Below are positions 51,301 to 64,000 of a stretch of DNA of 64,000 nucleotides, piece after piece; the stretch's first letter is position 1, and the number at the start of each line of letters is the position of its first letter. Source of the stretch: Hymenolepis diminuta (lineage: Eukaryota > Platyhelminthes > Cestoda > Cyclophyllidea > Hymenolepididae); the NCBI GenBank assembly GCA_900708905.1, contig CAADRB010000044.1:974463-1038462 (forward strand), given 5' to 3'. Made by a program: the position numbers and the translations under genes. A model generated the notes under the pieces. That model did not search any database and was not told the origin of the DNA. It saw nothing but the letters and a program-made list of their open reading frames with translations.

Positions 51301-54300
51301 TACTACATATTTTCACTTATTGACATATCAATAAATAGACAGTAACACAGATAATCGATATAATACATATAAAATATTTCATAAAATTTCAGTTGGGATG
51401 TAGTTCACAGCATTTTATTACCCTGTAGTTAATCTAGTTACTAAGAATTGTTGCTCCAGCATATTTCATTTAATATTACAAAAAACATTGAACTGGCTTG
51501 TCGCTATTCACATTTAAAAGGAAAGGTTGAGCCACAGTCTAATTTGAGCATTTTTCGACTTTAGATTCTGGAAGAAATAGTAAATCTTAAATTAGCTTAA
51601 GTTAGATACTTAAATTTTAGTATTTTACTCCCACAATTCCAATTTCTCAGAATATACAAAGTCCAATGTGCTTAAAATTAGAAGTCTCCATGGGTACTTC
51701 GAGTCATTGTGTGTTGAGTTCAATAATTTACTAACCTTATGCTTACTGTGAAAAAAAACGAGAATTGACTGACAAAACACGATAATGATAAACAGGAATG
51801 CAAATCCGCAATTTATTTTAAAGTGTTGATGAAAATGCTTCATTTTTAAACTATTTTGAACTTCCAATTGGTTTATCTCTTAGTTACTGAGAAATTTGTT
51901 TTACACCTTATCGTTAGAACATAATCGTTCTAATTTTAAGCATTAAAATATTTCAAACTTTAAAGATTACAATGACATGTACGATTCACGGGGGTTAGAC
52001 TGTCATATTCCAAACGCTGCAGAATTATGAAGGTGGAGTAGTGCAGTTGGAAAAATTTAAGGCACACATTTTTCTGTTATTTCAAGCAAATTAGAGCTGA
52101 CTTTTTAAATGTAACTTGTCAAACATTTTCGTTAAATCAATTTTTCATCCTCATAAACGAATAGTGAGTACTTATATCAGCACATTTTACCTTGATAGGA
52201 GATTCACTTCCAACTAGTTTTTCCTACTTCCAAACCCAAGATACCAATGAAATATTAATTATAACTGGAGGTTTCGAGAAATTTTCTCTGTTTCTGAATG
52301 TATTCTTCAAATTTAATTACTTTTTCCCTTAACTGCTGAGAGCTAAGTATATCTCTAGACAAATTGCCTTTTTAATACAACCATTAATTTAATACGCAAA
52401 AAGCATAATAAGATGCTTTTAAGAAGAGTCAGGAGGAGGAAAAATTTATTTCTTGAAGAGCATATGGATAAATTTAACAGATAATTTAATATAATAAAAC
52501 AAATCCAAACCAGTGTTTTTATTCTGAGCTGATAAATGAGAAAACCAATACTTAAACCTTTTCCTTTAAATCTACTCATACCTGTGTTTATTGATAAATA
52601 AATATTTTTTAGTGTCTTCTAAATCTTATTTACATGCCATTTAGCAGATATCAGCACACAAGTCATACAGTTCTAGTGATAATAGTAGGAGAAACTGAAA
52701 TATTTATTGTACAGGTCATAAAAATAGCTACCTTTATTTCTCTTATCATAATAAATTCTACAGTCTTTTATAAGATAAAATAGAATGAATTTATAATGAA
52801 TGAGTTTATGGTAATAATTATCATGAACTATGTATGTATAACGCACTTAGATAATAACACGACCTTGATATTTAGGAATTGATTAGAGGTTAAACGAAAA
52901 GAATCCTGCGTAAACATAATCTACTGAATATTTAGTTAAAAGTTGGACTTAATAAAGTTCAAAATAATAGTTAAATATCAAAATTTCATGGAAATATCAA
53001 GTTTGAACCCGTTTTTATGTGTGGAAATTTTTATTTTTACAAAATTATCCAACTTATTCGCTAAATAGAATACATTATGTTAAAGTCAAAAGTTTACTTA
53101 TTATGCCTAATTCCAGATACCATGGAGGTATTACAAAAAATTGTAATTTATTCCTTATATTCAAAGTGTTAAAATATGGCCAACAGTTTGTTTAAATACT
53201 TTAAAACTTAAGATTTTGTGAATTTCAAACGGCATTGTTTAACTCGACTTAAAGAAAAGGCACTTCAGACATAAAGAAGCCGCTTTCAGTCCCATATGAA
53301 AAAACTGAGGTGGAAGAAAGTCTGGTATGTGACAAATGTTTAAAATATACTAAAAACAGTCGAGTTATAATTGGCAAAAGAACATTTTCGCCACCGTTTT
53401 TAACATGAATTAAAATACCCTGGCAAAAAGAATCGTTTTCGAACTTCCCTGCCTATATTGTCATTTAGCTGTTTTTTCTTATATTTCATTCATTTCTCCT
53501 AACTGGACTCTAAACTTCTCATGGGAATTAAGGAAATAGGATATTAGAGTATGATAAGTTATAATTCCATCATCTACTCAGTTAACCAGTGGATTTTGTC
53601 GATAACATCATTGAATGAGAACTGACCTCCTTATTCCTAACGTGTATTTGAATAACAGCACCACTGGCGCAAAATTGGATTCGGTTTATTTATGAGAAAC
53701 GGACTCTGTTTCTTTCTCTTCTGTTTTCCTTTTTTTTCACTTGTAGTTGATATACTTATATTGTGTTACTAAATCTCCAATAATTTATGTAAAGTGTATT
53801 TTTTCTCTGAAAACCGAGATTTGGCAGTTTGATTGAGGTATTTCTTTGATTTTATCTTGAATTACAAAAATATATAAGAAGCGTTTCGAGTTCAAAAAAA
53901 TTTCTGCACTTCAACATCCATTCAAATAAGCATAATACAGATTTTACCATCTCAGTGCATAGAACTCAAAATGATATCAAAACTATTCTAATTATTGCAG
54001 GGATTACAAACTGCAAGTCTGTTGAATATACTTTTGAAAAATGTGTGAATTTTGCAACTTTATAATAACATGTTTATTAAATTATGAAAAATTTATCTTA
54101 ATAGTTTTATTTAAAAATAAAGACAGATTTAATATCGTTGGTTTTGCGTTCATGCAAGAATAAGATACGTGCACATAAATCAGTTATCCTCGAGCCATTT
54201 AAATGTATGTTAGGAAAGCTACTCAAACGATTGTCTGATTGTCTATAGCTTGGAAAGTGAAATCGGTGTGAGAGGGAATAAATAAGCCTTTATATTGCCC

Positions 54301-57238
54301 TTCTCACCTGTATGAACTCAGCTACCGCCAGTAGGATCTTAACACAGTCGGTGACAGCCTATATTATTGAGAGAAAATGATGGAAAAAAGAGCTACGTTT
54401 TCATTGTCAAATTGAACAAGTGACTCAGTGTAAAGCAGAGCTCCATAAGCTGATGCTTGATAAAGAACAAGAATAATAAATTATCTAAAAGTCAAGAAAT
54501 TTTCATTCTAATGACGGCAGAAGAGGTGTAAAAATTGAAATGTATAAATGAGTTAATCAAGAAGGAAGATGGCTTCTAATGTGTCCCTCAAAATTAGCAC
54601 ATTTGCTATATTTAATAAATGACGATCTAAGAGAATTTTTTGTATTAGTTTGGAAATATAATAAGACAAATCCTGAAAGAATGGGAATAAAGTGCAAGGA
54701 AAAATATCGTTAGAATGATTTGAATTTTAAATTTGCTGCATTTATTGTCCTTTCCGTTATTAGTTGAATTAGAAATTGGCAGGAAAATAAACAAAAAAAT
54801 TCATTTTATTTTAATTTTTGAAGTAAAAAGGAATTACAACATAGACGGTGTGCAACATTCTTTCACATATGCAATTTTAAAAATAAATAATTTAGTCTGA
54901 AAAATACTTAAATGCAGAAATTGTGCCACATCTTTTAGAGTAGAATTCTTTTGGTCTAAAATAGCTCCTTAACTTTATTTGATAGAAATCCTGAATTATT
55001 CCAAGGGAAATGAATTTGAGTACCATCCTGCTTTGAATGCAATAGAAATGGTCCACAATAGGAACTCTGACACTTTGTCTGGCATTTTCAAGTGTTTTGA
55101 GAAACTGCATATTTTGGAAGACTGAAAAGATAGGGCGTAAAGGTCCAAATTATGTTGAAATTCAATATGAAAATTGAATGCAAGCATAATGATTCATTTA
55201 GATTTCATTAAAGGTTTACTATTATTCAGATAATGTATTTTCCAAAAAAAATATTTTATTAGTAATTTTTACTCATTAGGTCGTTACATGATGACAATTA
55301 ATTTAAAGAAAAAGACCTGTTAAAAATAAATCACTCTAAAAATTTATTTTGCATAAGATCGTAGCTTTCCATTACTCAACAAAGGTCTAGATGCAAATTT
55401 TTATTATTCAGATTTATTAAATGTCATTAAAAGCAGTAAATATTTGCAAAACAGTAAAATTGCGATCACTGATTGGTTAAATTCACCTTCAAAAATTTTA
55501 TTCTGTAGGCGTTAATATATAGGAGTGTTTTGATTACACTATCAGAGTTTAATTAATGAGACAATGTCTAAAATTTCCTAACTTAGGATGGATAAATTCC
55601 TTATCTCTTCATATGGCGGGAAAGATCCTGAGATATATATGCACACCTTTAAATGCCTAACGTGGGAGTAGATATAAACGCCAATAAGAATCGACAGAGG
55701 AGTTAATTAGGAGGCCAGATCCAAGGCCTAAATCTGGGCGCATAGAAATTCCGAGAAGATCGGCGGAATACACCTATTTCGCCAGAATAGTGAACTGTGA
55801 TTCCAGTTGAGAATGAGTTCATTCAAAGAGTACTCCAAAACTAGGAGAGAAATGAGTAAATTTTTTACAATCATCCGGTATAAATTTACGCTCAAAAACA
55901 CTAAACTACTTCAAGTTAGGGAATTTTTAATCAGATGAGAACTAGCAAAAAGCTACCTTTACATTCCTTTCAAACATGAAATCCACTTTTATTTCTTCCA
56001 ATAACCTCTACTTTACTCTTCTTAATAATTGCAATTATTGTATACCATTATTAAAGATCCTCACATGGGAATAAAATGTTCAAAATCTCAATACATCCTC
56101 AATCAATTTTGCAAGCGAAAACTGCCTTCATCTGCATTCAAATGAAATGTCTCTTAAAGGTTCTGCATTAAAAGAGCAAAAATCAATTTACTGAAATTAA
56201 TAAATATTCCAAGCATTATGGGCTGGCCTTCAGATAAACTATAAAATCCGATGCGCCTTTTAATATGCATCAAATGTATTCCACACTATTTATATTCTTT
56301 ATTATGAATAAAAATGATAAAATAAATGATAAGTCTGGATAAATTTCGATTGGGAAAAGCAGTCAACGTGATGATTTTGGTGCTCAGATGGAGTAGGGTA
56401 CTCTTACTTCCCTGACTCACATGTCTGCTTCCTCATGAAATTGAACATATTTGGATGTTCCCCATGATAAAATATGGAAAGTTTTTACACTGTTGCGGGA
56501 TACCAGAAACGAATGATCAATAAGTAAATAGGATAAAAAACATCCAATTTGTTCTATGAAAGTGACTGAAATGTTCTGCCAAATATGCAAAAATTAATTG
56601 AAAAGAACTTGTAATATTACAGAGCCACAATATTTTGATAATTATAATAAAAATTTAAAAAACTACTTATTTTAAAGATGATTTTTGCTCTGTCCTTTAT
56701 TCTAACTATTTTAGACCCAAAAACTTGGCGTCACTTCAATTTCCCTCAAAATTAAAAAAAGATGATTCTCGCGAGATAATGAGCGCGGGCGCTATTTCAC
56801 AATGTAAAAATTTTGAGATATTGCACACCTCAGAGTGTTTCAAATCTATAAAGAGGACTACATACGCCAAATTATTAACTATTAGTGAGTGGGTTGAGCC
56901 ATTTTTCATAACTATAGAGTTGAGTCACCTATGAAACTTGGCGGTAAGTTTTGCTCAACTCGAACAGATTAGGGTGAGACTGGGATTATCTTTTCACAGG
57001 AGCATTATCTTGACGATGCTCAAAAAGTAGTCTGTCATAAAAGTTCTCTTTATAATTTCAAATTCTCATATTAATAGGCGTATTCAAGCATAGAGACCAG
57101 TGAATTGAAAATAACTCCTTTTTTCGAAATAGTATACATTTGGTTTGAGCATAAATAAAACGCTCCGCATGACGTTTCCTTTAATGTGATAATTATTTTA
57201 TTCGTCATATTAAATTCGTCCCCTTCATTGCTGATCAA

Positions 57239-57272
57239 TTTCAAGTACTTTCTGATTGGTTATAAAAGCATG
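57239..57272 (+). promoter_or_regulatory. Promoter-like ATTGG plus TATAAAAG
   Basis: TCTGATTGGT is directly followed by TATAAAAGCATGG on the plus strand. The inverted CCAAT and the TATA-like box overlap more closely than in normal promoters, and no supported gene follows. It resembles 36491-36520 (AGTACTT, TTCTGATTGG, TA), so it may be a repeat fragment. Confidence 0.2.
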
Positions 57273-57627
57273 GTGTGAATAGATCCTTGATCATCTCATT
57301 CTGAATAAATGCAGCTTATGGAGCTCTGCCAAGTTAACATTTTAGCTGTCTCGTCTTTCCTACGTTAAAGCTATAAGCTGATGAATTGCCTATAAGGACT
57401 TTTGTCTTCTCGATCATTTGAAGAAAAGACGAAATGAATCAACAAGATTGAATCATATCGGTCAAAAAGCACTGAACATCGTTGTCAAGCATTTGCTGCA
57501 ATCCAGCGGATTTGCATTTTGGAATGTGAGCAATCCATTGAAGATATGTTGTAAAACCCTAATCCAAACATCAAATGAAGTAAGAATTTTTGATACCTCG
57601 ACGGTGTTGTAATTATCTTTTTGTTCA

Positions 57628-57637
57628 CCCCCCCCCC
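57628..57637. repeat. C10 homopolymer
   Basis: Ten consecutive C in otherwise AT-rich DNA, followed by more pyrimidines. A likely site of sequencing length error. Confidence 0.9.
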
Positions 57638-60070
57638 TTCCCACTTTACCATATACAGAGCTTTTCACAATAAAAATGGTCAAATTTCTTGTAATTCTAC
57701 GCATAACCATGATGGCATTATTACAATTTCAATTCAATTCCACTTTCTAAAGCCAAAAATCAACAGTGACCTTACATGAGTTTAAGCAATTTACATTATC
57801 TTAACACATCAGATATTACAGAGCAGAGTTTACTCAAGATACACTTTTAAACAATTCTCTAACTTGCTAAAAGTAGTTTTTGATTTGAAATCTGATTAGT
57901 ATATTATGACCATTTAAAAATCAATTCTCGCCTATAAACTGCAAAAACATAGCTTAATGGATTTCAAGCATAAAAGTGAAATATAAGGTTGACGGCAGTT
58001 CGTGAATGCTAGCAGAAATGGAGGTAATCATTTTGTATCTATCAGCAAGGACTTTTGTTGCCAATTTCCCGGTTAATTTAACAAATAAAAAAGACAGAGG
58101 TGGTTTAATGGTGCGAAGCAGAATCTATTTTCTAATAACGACAATAACTTCAATTCGAACCTTCTCAAAGTCACTTTTGAAAAGACAGCAGAAACATGAT
58201 AAATATTTATTTTTTGAGCTGAGTAGTAAAGAACTGAAAATTCCTTATTTTGTGAAAAAAAGCTTCTTGCACTCTCAATATAATTAAGTCTTAAAGATAT
58301 GCATCCGTTTGTTTGAATAGTATAACATATTCTTGCTTCAGAAATAAGGGGATGGTTATGTGTTTAATAACACTATTGGTCAACCTACTTAAAATTCACA
58401 TCAAGTCTCTGACATTATGATCGAGGATGAAAAGCAAATCCAAATGCGTTTTGATACACGACAATACATACAAGGCCATCACTTAAACTTGTTACCGCAA
58501 AAGTTAACTTTTTGGAATTCATTTTCACAAAACAGTACACTTAAAGAAGATCAAATTGTTAAAACAATCTTTCTTTTCGAGTACTCAGACCCAAAATAAA
58601 TGGGATAAGTTTTCTGCAAATGAATCATTTTTCTGGATAGGCTCCCTAGTGCCTACAAATAATTAGTGAATTCACGGATGAGTCTACACTAATAATTTTA
58701 AATTTTATTTTTTTATAGGGAAAATTAATTTAAATACAATTTTTAAAATGAAACAATCCGAGAGAAGTGATCAAAAAATGCCACTTTAGTGTAAACGAAA
58801 GAATCCATATACCTTGGTGTAGAAGAAAAGCAACTAAGTTATGCTTAAGGCTTGACTTGATCCCTATCAAATTTTTAACTCATTTCCTCCGTTATCATAC
58901 GAAATTAATCTGGTCCTTAAAAATAGGTAGATTATGAGAATGTAAACAGAGTCTTGTGAGATTTTTTGTAATTACAGAGCTTTTGTACCTCTTTCAGCAG
59001 CCAATGCATCAATACAAATGCATCAAATTAACCCAATCGACAAGAGGCCTCGGACATTGCCGATATGAACTCACCCTGGGACCCAGAGTTGAAACCGATA
59101 ACTTTGGACTTTGGAATAACAAAATATTATGAAGCAAATTACATTCAACTCAGTGTTTTCAAAATTCCAATTAAGTAGAATCCTTAGCAAAAAGGTTTCT
59201 GTAATCATTCCATCTTGGCCACCACTTCATTTTAGTACTTTGAGTGTACGCATATTATCTCATGATTAAATCTTGCAAAGTGACTTATAATACTTATAAA
59301 AATATTGTAGGATAACGATCCACCCAATTTCATTTGTTTATAAAATATATGTTTTGGGTAAATGCTGTAAATTAATAAGACACTTAATATTTCAAATAAT
59401 ATGCAATATGCAGTAATACCGCTTTTTCTTCACTGAAAAATAAAATTACAACTTGGTTAAAATGAAAAACGCCATAATCTTTAAAAATTGATACAAATTT
59501 GGTTTGTTTTTAGCGGTAGTATAGTAATTTCTTATGCGATCAGCCAAGTAAGAGTTTTAAGTTGAGCTCGTCTATCATGGAGTTGAGAAATTCGACCTAA
59601 AACAATTTCTTGAACGTTATCATGAAATGTTGTACATTCGTATTTCTAAATTTAGCCAATTTATTACACAGCCCTTCAAATATTAAGAACACCAATGTCC
59701 GAGTTTTTTGCGCTTCAAGTCTTGGAAAGGATGGTTCATCTTTAACTTCAAAAATTCATTAGAATGCTATGAACAATGCAATATGCATTTATTTAGACTT
59801 TTGTATTTGATTTTAAAAATTTCTGTGTATAAAACACTGAAAACAAAAATAGTGTTAAATATGAGCACATTTTCTTTAAACTGGACCGAGTGATAGAAAG
59901 AGGGAATACAAAGTTATGCAGCCAGTATAATCTTCCCTTCATCCTGAATAAAGGCTTTTACCAACTCACTTACGTGCCCATCTAGTATAACGTGTCCAAA
60001 GTTTATTAGTATAAATGTTAAAAACTGCTTCTCTTAAGAAAACAAATGCATGATGAAGCGGTTTAGAATT

Positions 60071-60093
60071 ATTATATATATATATATATATAT
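60071..60093. repeat. (TA)n microsatellite
   Basis: About eleven TA dinucleotides, immediately downstream (minus-strand sense) of the exon at 60147-60432. Confidence 0.95.
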
Positions 60094-60146
60094 CTAAAAA
60101 GAAATAAAGTATTTAAGATAGGTTTACAAAATGAAATTCTGCTTAC

Positions 60147-60432
60147 TGGTCACTGACTTTGTTATTAACCGAGCGGAGATTAAAAGCCTGACTAACGCGT
60201 CTTCCCATTCTCATGAGTATTTCCCCAGTACCACTGCTGAGTTTATTAGCAGATCTTATGGGTGGAAGAGGTGGTGGGTCGTTGTTGCAACCAAAGATGC
60301 TTGCCATAGATGCTGATCCGGAGGGAATAGGTAGGGGGGAAAGACAGTTATCCACAAACATCCTCTCCAGTATATACGTCACACTCAGAATGGATTGATA
60401 ACAAGCTCCACTTAGAATAGGAATATCTTAGA
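60147..60432 (-). CDS. Candidate 5' exon, proline-rich N-terminus (coding part 60147-60361)
   Basis: Minus strand: pyrimidine-rich acceptor TTTCCATTTCTTTCCAG, a short stretch with an in-frame stop, then ATG at 60361 (A at -3), 71 codons plus two bases, and a strong donor CCA|GTAAGC in phase 2. The frame contains NDPPPLPPIR and GEILMRMGRRVSQAFNLRS, a sequence with a normal coding look and more G and C than its surroundings. A second ATG at 60307 (MASIFG) could also serve. The acceptor before the first ATG implies an untranslated upstream exon or trans-splicing. The exon may start a separate gene or be a distal first exon of the TRPC gene. It cannot join the 36360 boundary directly, because that boundary needs phase 1. 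No family is recognised. Confidence 0.55.
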
Positions 60433-63400
60433 CTGGAAAGAAATGGAAAAGATGGGATCAACTCCGAAATAGAGTTATTCATGCATCAAGTCACACGCCG
60501 ACTTTAGTGTGTGCGTGATTCTGGCCTGACGAATGACTATTCGGCATTCCCGATTCCTTGACCAATCAGCGCTTAAGCGTAGTGCTTAAAACTATTTAAA
60601 TAATAAATACTTTTTTTCAAAAATTGGGTTTTAAAATAGTAATTATAGAGCAATTGAGATATTTTCAGGATATTTTATTGCGCAAATCGAGGAAATTAAT
60701 AAGACATGAAAATTATTAATATTCAAGGAAAATTAAAAGACAAGCACAAATAATTTGAATCATATGCATTTAAAACATTTACATTTAATAAGAAATTTTA
60801 CTATAATTAGAATTTATTAAAAATCTTGCAAATCGCCAAACACGTTTTCTAGAAAAATTTATCGGGACATTAAAGGTAGTTTTTCAATGCGGTAATTTTT
60901 TTCTAACTTAAGACTTCGTCCCACTAAATTGAAGCCGAAATTTGTAAAATTGTTTTTACCAATTCACATTCAAATGCTTTTGTTATTCTGAAAAGTCTTC
61001 CTGCTGACAGTACGCTACAGCTTATGATAAGTGCTAACTTAAAGGTTCTCAATTTCTTATCCTGAAGTAGCCACTCAAAATGCCAACTAACCTGTTGCAT
61101 AACAGAATCCCTGTAAATTTTTTTCTCACTAAAAATTTTCCTCTTTTACCCATTTGGCCTCTAATGTTCCACATTCTCCAATGATGATCTAAGCCAATCT
61201 AATTCCCTAATATTTATCCCGGTCAGATATTTCTATATGATTATGCGTTTTCGTAATTCAAACTAGTGCTCCACAATGCTGTCGTCTTTTCTTAGATTTC
61301 TTTCATCCCATTAGAATTACGTTTTTGAACTTATACGGTGTTTAGATATAGTGATAGTAAGTTGCTAACCCTGAACTCGGAATTGTCAAAGTGCCAGGCC
61401 AAATGTATTTAATGTTAGAACACTAAGGAGTACCTGAATATGTCTTACCGGTAGATTAATGAAAGAGGTAATTTTTTTGAATTTATTAAAAACAAAAAGC
61501 AAGGATAATAACAGATCTAGAGTGGAATAGTTAAAGAGTCAAAATAAATGACAGATTTAAATGCAGGATTAGTACACAGTGAGAGTGTTTGCAGATTAAA
61601 AGGCCACCGCCAAATTGTTGAGTTGGATCACCTAAAAAACTACTTTTAGGCGATCATTTATATACATATAGCAGAAAAAATTCATTATTTATTAAATAAT
61701 AAAGTTGTTGTTGATCTTTTGTACGTACTTCTATAAAAGTAATTACAATAATTTTCTTGATGTTGATTGGATTCAGACAGACATTTAAATCACCCGGTGT
61801 GCATCGATGAGCATTGGGACCTCAGATTTGAAAAACGTGGTTTTTGAACGTATAACTTCTTTTTCCTTATTCAATTGTTTTTAATTTCTCATTTGAAATA
61901 AAATGACGCTGCCTTATCAGTTATTGAGTAAGTACTAAAACATAATCCTTTTAAACGCGCAAATTCATCTTTTAACTTAACTTTTGTCATTAAAACATCA
62001 AATATTACCTAGAATGAGTACACTTTATAAGAATTAATAGCAAATATGATTAATCCAAAATAATCAAAAATGATATTGATACGTGGTTTTAAATGTAATG
62101 ATACTAAATAGTTGCAAAAGGCAAGGAGATGCTCCGTAGAAATTGTTCGAATATGATTTATATAAGAGAGGGAGAGGCATTTATTGAATAATTTGACACT
62201 TTTTCAAAGTAAACTTCTACGGATGATTTTAACAGGTAAAAATGTTCAACAGAGAGAATATAAAATTTTGTGAGTTTTAACAAAGAGATAAAACGGCTCT
62301 CTGGAAATAGAAAATGGCCCATCAATTAATGGAAATGAATAGAATGAAAACAGGATGAAGGAGTCTAACTTTATTTGAATTCTTGAAGGATAGAATTCTC
62401 CACTTTCTTGCTGTAGGTATAATTCGGTTAATAAAATGAAGATTCTGCAAAAGCTCACATTTGATTAGTTCATATTTGACCGAATTCATGTCCGCTATAT
62501 TTAGGGCATATTAAATATCTGCTTTAATTGGAGGGTTTATCAGACCATTTTGTAGTATCTATTGTGTTATACATTATTGAGTAGAAAATTGTGACTAGCA
62601 AGGCAATTTAAGTATATAAAAGATAAGTAAACATCACATGAAGTTAGTGTTTCGAAGTATATTAAGTTAGCACACATCTAATGATGCAGGTTGACAATCT
62701 CATAGGTTAATTCTTATCAGCATGGTGGGTAATAAAATACCATTTTCCCATCAGAGCGGCTCCGGAATCCGTCTCCTCTACTCGAGTCAAGTATGATAAA
62801 TTTTTCTCCAAATGTGTTTGGAAAGTTTTTTATCATATTTTTGAGAGCATGATATGCAATAGTCAGTTATACTTGATAAATCAAATCATTTCCTTGACCA
62901 GTTGAAGATATATAATAACGGAAGAGCTAATAGTCTCATCAAGTGAGAAATTTGACTCGAAAGCGTTTTCATTACTGCCTTTTGGAAAAAAAAGCATTCG
63001 AACAAAAAAAATAATTTAACATTTACTGTATTTTAAACTTGACTGTCGCACACTTTCTTTGACTTCATTTATTGCTTATAAATTACTTAAAATTTGGTGA
63101 AGTCTTTGGTTCGATCTGTCTTCTGTAATAATTACAGCCAATCCTTTCGCAAGGGCGTAAAAATTCGTCTTAAGTAGGGAAATGCAAAGATACAACTAGT
63201 ATGCGGTACTTTGCCCCCTCAACGAGAGTGCTGTCAACCAGAACTTCGGCTGTCCCACCTCTGCATACTTTAAGGCTTATTAAAGTCAAAGAAGTTTCAG
63301 TACAAATCTCTTTGGAGGAACTTTTGAGAAGAAAGCAACAGAAAAGTAACGATAAGTAATTCTTTAAGTAAAGTATTAAAGAAGAAAACCTCGTTACCAT

Positions 63401-64000
63401 ATCGGCCAAATCTAACAATCTACTTTCATTAAGCCATTTCTTTATAGGTGAGCATTCGCTTATCCCCTGGCTTGATAGATAAACAGACACACTTTTAGAT
63501 GTGCTCATATTCTAGTATTATTCTTGAAGTATAACAACAGTTTCAATTAAATGTAAAAGTTTCATTTGCTCCCTATTATTCGTCATTATTTTATTTCTTG
63601 GATTGATTTGCTAATACTCTGTTGAGGTATTCTTCTTACAATCTTTGTGTCAAACAGTCATTAATATACATTTTATACTGTCAAATCGAGATTTTTAAGT
63701 AAAAACATTTTATACAAACAATCCTCTCGAAAACACTCGTTTATTGTCATTGAGTCAAAATACATTATAATGAGGCCAAAATATTTTTAACTTTCGTTAT
63801 GTGACTAAAGTTGGATTTATTTAAGTTAAAAATAATCTTTTTAATCTGTAAATATAAAAACTTGAAATATTAGAGATCCATAAAAGTAACCTTTTACTCA
63901 ATTATTTAATAAGTGACATTTAATTAGGGATATTCAAAGGTATCATATTTTGTAATCGATTAATATAGAATAAGAAATATTTCTTCAAAAATCAAATGGT
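60433..64000. other. Upstream of the 60-kb exon; no firm gene
   Basis: A CCAAT box (ACCAATCAGC, 60561-60570, plus orientation) lies about 130 bases before the acceptor of the 60-kb exon, in a slightly less AT-rich patch (60480-60600) that could be a promoter. A 112-codon minus-strand frame at 63170-63508 (starts MSTSKSVSVYLSSQG) contains donor- and acceptor-like sites, but the implied intron breaks phase. I see nothing else. Confidence 0.45.

Larger units (their letters stand above)
36643..60146. other. 23.5-kb region with no firm gene
   Basis: Very AT-rich sequence. I read both strands for splice-bounded frames with recognisable domains and found none that are convincing. It holds repeat copy 4 (45180-45316), simple repeats, and the weak candidates listed separately at 41.6-41.9 and 44.7-44.9 kb. 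It is either intergenic, or a very long first intron if the exon at 60147-60432 belongs to the TRPC gene. Confidence 0.55.

Noticed and set aside
63170..63508. Minus-strand 112-codon frame as a two-exon gene start
   Set aside because: The first part looks protein-like, but splicing between the visible donor and acceptor sites leads straight into stop codons, and no family is recognised.
1..64000. CRISPR arrays, rRNA genes, prokaryotic operons or defence systems
   Set aside because: No regularly spaced repeats, no rRNA-like conserved segments and no long uninterrupted genes. The window is animal nuclear DNA.

Overview
The window is eukaryotic nuclear DNA from an animal, strongly AT-rich and gene-sparse. 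Coding sequence appears as short minus-strand exons with GT/AG borders, separated by introns of 74 bp to about 10 kb. There are no operons, ribosome-binding sites or prokaryotic genes. An invertebrate fits best. I lean towards a flatworm because of the AT content and the mix of very long introns with a tiny one, but nothing here proves the phylum.

The one gene I can read with confidence is a TRPC-type (canonical transient receptor potential) cation channel on the minus strand, spanning about 2.5 to 36.3 kb. I reassembled ten consecutive exons by hand: 36331-36147, 36032-35930, 33940-33284, 30275-30102, 26603-26436, 20688-20457, 15814-15533, 5496-5312, 2783-2668 and 2593-2514. All nine junctions keep reading phase, and the roughly 727 joined residues run in the usual TRPC order: N-terminal region, ankyrin repeats, a Cys/His zinc-type motif, the TRP_2 linker, S1 to S5, pore approach and pore helix. 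S6, the TRP box and the C-terminal tail are not found and probably lie beyond position 1. The S3-S4 and S5-pore regions resemble the TRPC3/6/7 branch most. The pore filter is divergent: the usual FGL(S/I)-type stretch reads FTQVS.

The introns hold old repeats. Four diverged copies of one dispersed element (4474-4640, 11967-12050, 26781-26880, 45180-45316) share a body, and two or three of them share a tRNA-like end on the minus strand, suggesting a SINE-like family. A decayed Ty3/gypsy-type integrase lies at 31498-31775, close to a 130-base assembly gap at 32384-32513.

From 36.6 to 60.1 kb nothing can be annotated firmly. There are a few weak minus-strand coding candidates (41.6-41.9 kb, 44.7-44.9 kb) and some simple repeats. 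At 60147-60432 there is a believable minus-strand 5' exon: a pyrimidine-rich acceptor, an ATG, a proline-rich reading frame and a strong donor. It could be the first exon of another gene or a distal alternative first exon of the TRPC gene, but its phase does not join directly to the 36.3 kb exon. I see no previously undescribed multi-gene system. The points most worth following are the pore divergence, the repeat family and the unresolved 5' end.
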